DNA of 64,000 bases from Diospyros lotus. Its lineage: Eukaryota > Streptophyta > Magnoliopsida > Ericales > Ebenaceae. Within the stretch, counting starts at the first letter, position 1, and each line of letters opens with the position of its first letter. The translations under genes and the position numbers were made by a program. Below, piece by piece: positions 55,641-64,000 of the stretch. Where the stretch lies: contig NC_068341.1 of assembly GCF_014633365.1 (NCBI RefSeq), positions 1,054,001-1,118,000 of the forward strand, read 5' to 3'. The notes beneath the pieces are model-generated. The model saw nothing but the letters and a program-made list of their open reading frames with translations. It made no database searches and was not told the origin of the DNA.

Positions 55641-56880
55641 AATGTTTTCTTTATAGAATAGACAACTAGGTTTAAATTGCTTAGAACAGATCTATAAATA
55701 TTAAAAGAACTTACCATAACTCTGTTATGCTGCACTAATCGATGAGCCATTACATGTTCTGTAGATCCTTTGGAATTAGTGTGTTCGAAGAGGTTCTTTT
55801 TTCTTTTTTTTCTTCCCACTTTTACTGTCTTCTTCGTTCTCCCCCTGCTCTCCTTCGAAAGATCCACCTGAATAAAGCTAAAAAAAAATAGAAGAACATC
55901 TAACATAAGCAAAGTTTATTTTCATCTACTAGAAACAGATGTAACGACTAAATCAAAATATTTTCAATGTCCTTATACGAAAAAATTACCCATGCATCCA
56001 AACGAGTGGAACGTCTTTGGTTTTTGTTTGTCAAAACAAAAAAAAAAATTCAAGCTCCTTGTGGCATCTGAACTTCGTCGGCCATTTTTCTGTAAAGATC
56101 TGGCTTGCTTCCACGGTTTTCCAGAAGAAAAAGAAATCCCAGGACGATGGTGGATGGAAGTGGTGCCTTCGAATTAATTTTCCTTTCTTTTTTTGCCCAA
56201 ATTCGGGTAACAACGCATCTGTTGAGGATAGCTTTGGCAGATCTGGGAGCAATCACACTCAGAATAGGTATTAATGTCTCCGATTATGAAGATATCTGGA
56301 TTTCGAGAGAGGATGTTGATTGTTTCGGCTAGATATGTGTGTAGATCCATGAGGATTTAGGGTTTGTGGGAAGGGGGTGATGGTGTGTATAATGTGTAAA
56401 AAATTAGGTTCTAGAATGCTCATCACACATGAGCGTGGAGTATGGACTGGAAGGATGTTGGTTAATGCTTTATTCCTTTTTTTTTAATGAACCATTCATT
56501 TACACTAATTATATCTTTTGTTTAGCTTGTGACTGTTTCGCGGAATGTTTATATTTAAATATTTAAGCAACGTTTCAAATTTAAAAAAAAAAAAATTCAT
56601 ATAACATTAAAATTATTAAAATTAATTTTTTGAACAATAATATTTGTTCACGCTCAACCCTATGTGTAAGGTTTTTATGTTGCTTACAATAAATTAAAAG
56701 AACAAAAAATGGAAATTAATTTTCTTTTTGCGATGCTTCTTGCTAAGGAAAAATATAGAGTTACTAATATAATAATTCTAAATGAGATAGAAGCTTTGTA
56801 TGTATTTTTTTATTACTCTCTCTTCCTTTATTTTTTATTCTTATTTTTTGCTAATAAAATCTTATATCGATTATGTTATC
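55640..56880. other. Intron-like or unassigned sequence within the Helitron remnant
   Basis: Contains a ~85-bp motif (55985-56075) that is repeated at 52850-52935 and 53300-53390. Open frames at 56017-56332 on both strands overlap each other and have no recognised domain. Confidence 0.4.
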
Positions 56881-57310
56881 GTTCAGAATATGCTGATATA
56901 GGAGATTCCAATAATAAATGCGAGTTTTGCAGAGCCATATTCTGGTACGAGAAAAGGGTGGGAAAACATTACAATACCAAAAAACCTAAAGTTCTCTTTG
57001 TGTTGCATGCAAGGCAAAGTAGAGCTCCCTCTCATGCATACTTCGCCTCAAGTTCTTATTAATTTATTTTATTCTAATAACAATAAAAACAAGCATTTCT
57101 TGGAAAACATACACATCAATGGACAGAAAGATTGACACAATTGTCCATCATGATAAATTCCCTCGTATCTTTAGATTGCATGGGCAAAACTATCACATGA
57201 TCGGTAGTTTGTTGCCAACGGAAGGATCTACACCAAAGTTTGCTTAGTTATACATATACAACACTGCGAATGAAGTTGCAAACCGTATGAACGTTGTTGG
57301 GTAAGCAATC
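56880..57310 (+). pseudogene. Helitron N-terminal (Helitron_like_N) domain remnant
   Basis: Recognisable phrases: ADIGDSNNKCEFCRAIFWYE (from 56893), a frameshifted segment around 56990-57060 where the expected 'MQGKVELPLMH' lies in another frame, stops near 57130-57150, then RLHGQNYHMIGSLLPTEGS (57176-57232). A TAG follows in place of a Gln codon, then NEVANRMNVVG ending at a GT donor (57301). It is decayed and not translatable as a unit. Confidence 0.75.
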
Positions 57311-57365
57311 TTATAAATAAAAGTTTGTTATGTCAATATTATTTTAATATGATATTCCAACATCA

Positions 57366-59528
57366 TTTTTAAATTTTCTATTCCTTCATATGAATGTTGT
57401 TGCATCTTTGCTCTTGCCTAGTGGTAGAACAACCCATTCAAGATTTGCGATCCCTCTGAATCTGACTAAAGACTCAACATGCAACATTAAACATACGAGT
57501 TCATTAGTTGAGTTGATATTAAAGACGAATCTTATTATTTGGGATGAAGCCCCTATGATGCACACACTACAAGAAAAATCAATTTTAGTGATAGAAAAAT
57601 CCATCACTAAAAACAGAAAATTCATCATTAAATTTTTAGTGACGAGGTAAAAATTCATCACAAAAAAGGGCGTCACAGAATTTTAGTGACAGGGTTGAGC
57701 AATCCCGTCGTAGATCTGTGACGGGCAAGCTTTCCCATCGCATATTTGTGACGGGTCACCCGTCACAGAGACTCGTCACAGATCATTTAAAATAATAAAA
57801 AAAATAAAAAATAAATATTAAAATTAATTTTAAAATAAAATAAAACAAATATTTATCTAATTTATAATATTAATTCTCAATATTTGAATTGAAATTTTAT
57901 TTCTTCTTTTTATTGTTTTATTTTAGATAAAAATCTTAAAATAGTGTGCTCTACATATTTTATAAAAACAAAATAATATTTTTCTTAAATACTATTTTAA
58001 TTTTTAGTATTTAATTACCTGCATATTTGAATTAAAATAATTATCTAATTTATTTCATATGTTAGTTTTAAATATTTGAATTGAAATTTTATTTATTATT
58101 TTTAATGTTTTATGTCAAATAGAATTTTTTGTATTTTTTAATGTGTATATTTTATTTATAACAATAAAAGTAAACTGTATTACATTTAAAAGTAAACTAT
58201 TAAAAATTACAGTATTACATCAATATTTCTTATGTATTTTATTTAAAATTACAGTATTATATTTTAATTAAAAGAAAAAAAATTTCAATTAAAAAAAAAC
58301 ACAAATAACCATTAAACTAAACTAATACAAAATAACTATAAGTAAACTAAAACAAAATAACTACAACTAAACTAACACAAAATAATCATTAAACTAAACT
58401 AACACAAAATAACTAAAACTAAACAGCACAAAATAACTAAAAATAAACAACACAAAATAATTACCTCATTGAATGAAAAAGTGGCGGCAATGGCACTGGA
58501 GCAGTAACAATACTGGTGGGAGACAATAGCTATAGAAAAATCAAGAGAACCAAGGGGGGAATAGAGAAATGGCGTCGGAATAGGGGGAAAAGGGCGAGAA
58601 GGAGTGAGAACCAGAGAAAGGAAGGGGGAGAATGGCTGTTCGGGAGGGGGGTTTTAAACTTAAATTAGTGACGGGCGTGCCAGTCCCGTCACTGATCAGT
58701 GACGTGCAAGGCAATCCCGTCACTAAATTTTGTGCTATGTTTTTTGTAATGGATTTCCGTTATTAAACCCGTCACAAATTAGTGACGGGTGGGCTCCCGT
58801 CACTAAATTATGATTTTCTTGTAGTGACAAATACTGTTTTGAGGCACTTGACAAAAGTCTACGAGATATTATGAGATTCAAAAATCCATTAAGTTTAGAC
58901 CAACCATTCGGAGGGAAAATTGTGGTGTTTGGTGGGGATTTCAGACAAATTTTACCAGTCATATCGAAAGGTAATAGGCAAGATATTGTGCATGAAACAA
59001 TTAATTCGTCTTATTTGTGGCGACATTGCAAAGTGTTGAAATTGACAAAGAATATGAGACTCCAAAATCTCATTAATAACAATCACAGTGTTTACTTGAA
59101 AGAATTTTCTGAATGGATATCAAGCGTGATGGGATTTTAGGTGGCCAAAATGATGGACATGCAACTGTGGAAATACCGGATGATATTTTGATACATGGGT
59201 CTGGTAATATGATTGAATCAATTGTTGAGACCACTTACCCGTCATTTTCAGACAACGTTGGTACATCCTACTTGTAAGGTAGGGTCATTCTTGCACCAAC
59301 ATTGGATGTCGTTGAATCTATCAACGATTACATGGTTTCTATTAGTGATTGTGAAGGAACAACATACTTCAGTTCAGATACAATTTGCAGGTCAGATACA
59401 AATATTGATTTGTTGGAAGATCTTCATTCTGCAGAATTTTTAAATAGTATCAAATGTTCTGGTGTCCCTAACCACGAGTTGAGACTAAAGGTTGGTATTC
59501 TGGTTATGTTGTTGAGGAACATTGATCA
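57366..59528 (+). pseudogene. Helitron Pif1-type helicase, interrupted and truncated
   Basis: C-terminal helicase part of a Helitron RepHel protein. Upstream of the CACTA insertion: NVVASLLLPSGRTTHSRFAI, STCNIK, LIIWDEAP (Walker B-like, near 57540). Downstream: YCFEALDKSLRDIMRF, FGGKIVVFGGDFRQILPVI, SSYLWRHCKVLKLTKNMRL, then after a frame change IPDDILI, APTLDVVESINDYMVS, FLNSIKCSGVPNHELRLK and VMLLRNIDH, where the Gypsy LTR starts. The Walker A segment and the HUH-type Rep nuclease are not found between the N-domain and the helicase, so an internal deletion of a kilobase or more has occurred. Frameshifts lie at the CACTA site and near 59140, with a TAG near 59278. Confidence 0.88.
57565..58826. 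mobile_element. Non-autonomous CACTA element in the Helitron helicase
   Basis: 1262 bp with termini cactacaagaaaaatcaatt... and ...atgattttcttgtagtg and a perfect 3-bp target duplication aca (57562-57564, 58827-58829). Its first ~200 and last ~120 bp follow the CACTA at 18848-27493 almost motif for motif (ttttagtgac, cgtcactaaaaaca, agatctgtgacggg, caaattagtgacggg). It is therefore a deletion derivative or close relative without genes. The interior is AT-rich, with 'aactaaactaacacaaaata' iterations at 58310-58460. Confidence 0.93.
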
Positions 59529-61796
59529 TGTAACGCTCCGTAAATAGCAATTAAATTTAATTTTGGGATAATTTGACTTAAAAGAATTATTAAAATAATT
59601 TGTTGGTATTAAATAAAAATAAATTATGTGATTTTAAGGAAATAAGAAATTAAGATAATTAATTTTGTTATTTTAGGAATTTCTGAAATTAGAAAAAAAT
59701 TGAAATAAATTAATTTGTGTGATTTTTAGAAGTTTCGGGCATTACTGTATTTAATATAGGGGAGGGGAAAGTGTGATTTATGGAAGTTAAGGGTGGTTGG
59801 TGTGAATTGCGGAAAGGCCGAAAAGTCACCTTAAATATAACATATCTCATATATATGTTGAAGAATGCGTGCGGGCGCGAGCGGGTCGCCCGCGAGGGCG
59901 ACCCGGCTGCGGACGCGGGATCGAATCTGCGGGCAGGCGCGCAAGGCTGAGGGATTTTGGCTGATTTTAATCAGCCTTGGACGTCGAAACGACGTCGTTT
60001 CGATAAGGCGGTGGCCTCTCCCAGCGGTTGGCCCTGAGCTACCACATGGCGCCTTCTCCTTCTTTCATTTTGCAGCCGCATTTTAGCCCGATTTCGAGCA
60101 TGATTTTGAGCAAACAAACAGTATAAAAATTACAGAGAAGCAGCAGCTCGCAGGAGAAATTGAGAGAATTTTGGAGCCAAAAATTCAAATTAAATCCCTT
60201 TTAATTCCTGATTTAATATTCCAGGTATGTAGTCAAGCTAATAATTAATATTTTCTACGATCGAAATTTTGTTTAGAGCCCAATTTTATTAATTTTGTCA
60301 ATAATTTGGATTTTACAGTTTGTATAACTTTGACTGTGATTGGTCAAATCGAGCATAAGGCTATCTTCGGAAAGGCAAGTTCTCTATACCCTCATTGTCG
60401 ATTCTTTCGATGTCAATTTATTTGACCTCCCTTCGTTGATTTCGGATGTTAATAAATTATGGAATTTAAAACGGTTTGTTTTAAAATTTAATTTATTAAA
60501 TTGGTCTTGAGAGTTTTATTCGTTGGTTGCCTACGAGGGTTTGTGTCATCCCCAAGCCTGTGGGAATGATGTTGTACTCACCCGGGCTAGGTTCTTAGCT
60601 GTTCGGGTATGATTATAGCTTTTGGTTGTTATAGGCTAAAGCGGTTGGGCAGTGGGGATAAGGATTAGCTGTTCGGTGACGATGTGACTATTGTACGGTC
60701 TATCTTAGGCCGTCGGCTGGTCTTTTCTAGTCACTGACTGCTGACCGGTGCCAAGCACTGTTGACTGGCTCTGCCATTACGTGATTATAGCATGATCTGG
60801 TATCATTTTATTCTTGTAGCATGGTTTGGTATGCACATGGGTACGGGCTGCATGTTGGGATTATCATGATTTGGTTATGCTTGATCACAGACATTCTAGA
60901 TTGGTCAGGTTGCATCCAGCACGGGCATATGCATCGCGTGTGATTTACTGTATGGGCGGAGCGTGGCCTGATGCTTGGACGTATGGGTGCCTTGTATCAC
61001 GTTGATGCTCATTACGCCATTGCATTTTATATGCATTGCATGGTTACTGGTAGCATTTAGTTCTCGAACGGGAGTACCGTTCCGAGGGAGTCTATGGCTC
61101 GGCTGTCGGGAGTACCGGTAGGGATACGGGTGACGGGAGTACCACCTCGGGACAGTGCGCACAGGTTTATTGGAGATCTATGTTGCCTTTCAGGACAGCA
61201 GCAGGTTGGTGTGGGACTTGGGTGCCAGGTGTTTTATGTGGGCCCCGAGACCGGTATGTGTTTTATTATGGTGCACTGTTGCGTTGTTGCGTCACATGGC
61301 TTGTGTGTATATTTGAGTTTATATTTGGGGTAATCTCCTCTTCTGTTTTATTTACAGCCTTCCTTTTCTTGTAAACTTGCTGAGTCTTGCGACTCACCTT
61401 GCTTTCCATCATTCCTGGTAAGGGTAAAGCAAAAGTCGATGACGATGACCGCGCCACCTAGTAGCCAGCCGTGTCGGTAGGGTGTACAATTAGCTGCCCA
61501 CGTCTTCTCTAATGTTTTGTTAGGAGTTCTGACTCTCATTTTTTACTGTGCCTGGCTGTTCCTTGTATCTTTTATTTGTTGGCACACGTGTCTGTATATT
61601 TTGATATACTCCTTGACTGCTGTTCCAGCAAGGTACTTGTGGGCGTGCATGTATTTTGTTTTGCTTCCGCTATTGTATTTTTCGTATGTATGCATGCTAG
61701 AGTATTTTTATCTTATGTCTATTTCTATTTCCTCTATGTAAGCGCTTTCGTTCGGATAGACCGGGCGGTTGGGATATCTGGGCAGGGGTGCTTACA
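59529..61796 (+). repeat. 5' LTR of a Ty3/Gypsy retrotransposon
   Basis: Starts TGTAACGCTCCG directly after Helitron coding sequence and ends GTGCTTACA, 2268 bp, followed by a primer-binding site. It includes a GC-rich hairpin (59882-59905), a TATA-like tataaaaa (60122-60129) and several 'cgggagtacc' repeats at 61070-61145. The 3' LTR and the target duplication are beyond the window. Open frames in it are fortuitous. Confidence 0.9.
60122..60129 (+). promoter_or_regulatory. Probable TATA box of the Gypsy LTR
   Basis: tataaaaa, about 590 bp into the LTR, followed by purine-rich 'gagaagcagcagctcgcagg', a plausible transcript start region. Confidence 0.45.
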
Positions 61797-61800
61797 ATGT

Positions 61801-61812
61801 TGGTATCAAAGC
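61801..61812 (+). other. Gypsy primer-binding site
   Basis: tggtatcaaagc, four bases after the LTR end, complementary to the 3' end of plant initiator-methionine tRNA with one mismatch (consensus tggtatcagagc). It fixes the LTR's right boundary and orientation. Confidence 0.9.
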
Positions 61813-61933
61813 GTCATTGAGTCAATTTGGGGGACAAGTAATTGTACACCAAGGCTGTTAGGTAGAGTTAGAGTGTTAGGTCGTGTCCTTAATTTTGAAA
61901 TGTGTCCTAATTAATTTTGGTTATGTAGGACTC

Positions 61934-64000
61934 ATGGACACACGCCGTGGACAAGGTCGTGGTAGACCACCAACGCGAGGTTGAGGGCACCTTGTTCCTA
62001 CTCCTGAGGTACAGGCGACGGATACAGGAGATGAGAGACAGCCAGGGCTCCGGACATGCAGGAGACATTGGCAGGTCTTCTACGGGCCGTAGACGTACTG
62101 ACGGCATCTCAGTTATGTCAGGAGCGCAGTCATGATGGTAGGACCGCTACGGCCCAAGCGTCACATTCAGGTACTCCGAGAGCAGGGGATAGTTCTGGTG
62201 CTACATTACTTAAAGATTTTATGGCCCTACGCCCACCAGAGTTTAGTGGAGGCGCCGACACGACAGAGGCCGAGAATTGGCTACTGGCTATGGAGAAGCA
62301 TTTGTGATCTATAGGCTATGCAGAGGCCCATAGAGTTCGACTGGGGACCTTCCTGTTGCGAGGAGACGCCGAGCAATGGTGGGAGACCACCAGACAGCGA
62401 TATGGTGATAGGGACCCGACATGGGCACAGTTTGTCACGGCGTTCAATGAGACTTATGTACCGGCTTGGGTCAGAGAGCAGAAGGTGTTCGAGTTTGTTG
62501 ACTTATAGTAGGGGAGCAAGACAATCACACAGTACGAGACTGAGTTCGTGGCGTTATCTCGTTATGCTCCAGAGTTAGTGACCCCTGAGTCTCGCAGAGT
62601 CAGCAAGTTTCAGAGGAGGCTATGACTATAGATTCGTCACGCCATGGCTGGTATCGAGGCACCCGACTTTCCTACGGCTGTTCAGCGGGCCCACGCAGTG
62701 GAGAGGGATCGATTGGAGGCACGATCAGATCAGTCAGTCATGAAGAGTGCAGGGAGCAACAGTAAGAAGAGGAAGTGGGATGCGGGCAGTAAGAGTTTTG
62801 GGCTTCCACAGTGCTGATAGTGCGGGCAGAGACACCAAGGTCAGTGCCAGGATGTACGTCGGGACGTGTGTTATCGCTGTGGTCAGCCGGGTCATTTGAA
62901 GAGAGACTGTCCACAGGGGCCCAGACCGACTACATCGGCCCCACTAGCTACACCGGCCACAGGGCAGGATGTCATTTGCTTTCGCTGTGGACAGAAGGGC
63001 CATCGAGCGAACGTATGTACCCAGCCAGCACAGATTGGAGGGCCACGGATGGGAGGTGTAGGGCCTAGACCAGCTCAGAGACAGTTTACACCTAGGGCAC
63101 AAGGTCCAGGAGCACCACTACCCCTACCAGCAGCACAGCGCCCAGGGCCCACAAGAAGGGTACAGATGCAGGGTAAGGCGTTTGCGGTGACAGCCGCCGA
63201 GGCAGCTGAGGGCAGGGATACGGTACAAGGTATACTTTCTCTCCATGGTCATGATGTACGTGCCTTATTTGATACAGGTTCTACCCACTCTTTCATAACA
63301 CCCCATCTGTTGCATAAGATCTCGATCCCGTGTACCCCCTTACCTTATGATTTGTCTGTTTTGACACTGGGAGGGACGGTATTGTTGGGGAGTGAGATGG
63401 TCAGGGATTGCGAGATAGGGATTCACGACCAGGTATTTTTAGGGGGATCTTATTATTTTGGCAATCCAGGATTTTGACTTACTGTTGGGTATGGATTGGC
63501 TCTCACGGCACTATGCTCGAGTTGATTGTCGACGAAAGGTGATTTCATTTGAGCACCCGGAGAGACTAGTTGTTACATACCGGGGGGTAAAGCCTGTGGT
63601 GACAACACCGATGATATCGGTTATGCACGCCGATAGGCTTATACGACGTGGGTGTGAAGCCTATTTTGTATTTGTGACTGTAATAGATGGGGAGAAGAAG
63701 GAGTTGGCTGCCTATCCTGTGGTGCGAGACTTTCCAGATGTGTTCCCAGATGAGTTGCCGGGACTACCATCGCACCGGGAGATTGATTTTGCAGTCGATC
63801 TGATGTTAGGTACGCAGCCCATTTCCAAGACTCCTTACCGTATGGCTGCCAATGAATTAAAAGAACTCAAGGTCCAGTTGCAAGATCTTTTGGAGAGGGG
63901 GTTTATTCGGTCGAGCACATCGCCATGGGGGGCTCCAGTATTATTTGTGCGTAAGAAAGACGGGTCTATGCGATTATGTATAGATTACCGATAGCTTAAT
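61934..64000 (+). pseudogene. Ty3/Gypsy gag-pol (Tekay/Del-like), decayed, cut by window end
   Basis: Starts at ATG 61934 (MDTRRGQGRGRPPTRG) and is broken by about ten in-frame stops and two or more frame changes. Gag: LRPPEFSGGADTTEAENWL (near 62240), RGDAEQWWETTRQRYGD, TWAQFVTAFNETYVP. Two CCHC zinc knuckles: CYRCGQPGHLKRDC (62869) and CFRCGQKGHRANVC (62980). Protease: ALFDTGSTHSFI (near 63265). A frameshift lies near 63455. Then come [17 protein letters not shown], the start of reverse transcriptase ([20 protein letters not shown] near 63735, [20 protein letters not shown] near 63945), and a TAG where 'CIDYRQLN' is expected. RT directly after protease defines Gypsy; the clade is inferred from these phrases. 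The rest lies outside the window. Confidence 0.9.

Overview
This is nuclear DNA of a flowering plant, most likely a dicot with a repeat-rich genome. The evidence is intronless cytosolic sulfotransferase genes of the plant SOT (flavonol/hydroxysteroid) type, plant Copia and Gypsy retrotransposons, CACTA, Mutator-like, Harbinger-MITE, SINE and Helitron sequences, AT-rich spacers, and many stop codons of the kind left by decay of methylated cytosine. The species cannot be named from the sequence.

The host content is small: one intact sulfotransferase gene (copy B, 34539-35531) and one broken paralogue (copy A, 1799-9173). Both sit in a duplicated block whose 3' flank can be recognised, whole or in part, at about 470-960, 9174-13130, 35532-48560, 28615-28985 and 49770-50660. 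The window is therefore part of a tandem SOT cluster expanded by duplication and then bombarded by transposons. Because the flanks are paralogous, several insertions can be proven against an 'empty' sister copy.

Layout: 1-468 end of a CACTA-like element. 470-1800 SOT flank with a SINE (641-904) and an 82-bp tandem duplication. 1799-9173 SOT copy A, split by a SINE that was itself split by a Copia element (1996-8130). 9174-13130 flank with a Harbinger-type MITE. 13140-14060 minisatellite and G-rich DNA. 15476-28115 a three-level nest: a non-autonomous CACTA-like element holding a 3.1-kb solo LTR, which holds a complete two-gene CACTA transposon (18848-27493). 28116-31139 mostly unassigned. 31140-34100 a Mutator-like element (MULE) holding a non-autonomous CACTA. 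34539-35531 intact SOT. 35810-41378 a MULE carrying about ten 380-490-bp repeats packed with hairpins. 43856-45439 a foldback MULE. 47441-47813 the same MITE family again. 48123-48375 another SINE. 50890-53700 a long AT-rich repeat array. 54800-59528 ruins of a Helitron, cut by a small CACTA and truncated by a Gypsy element. 59529-64000 the Gypsy 5' LTR, primer site and decayed gag-pol, running off the window.

How the parts interact: the CACTA at 18848-27493 encodes both a TNPD-type transposase (five domains' worth of sequence in four exons) and a TNPA-type DNA-binding protein (five exons), both with open frames and good splice sites. It has a perfect 3-bp target duplication. The small CACTA at 57565-58826 shares its ends and is a plausible dependent derivative. 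All exon boundaries, target duplications and family calls were read by eye; no similarity search was run.
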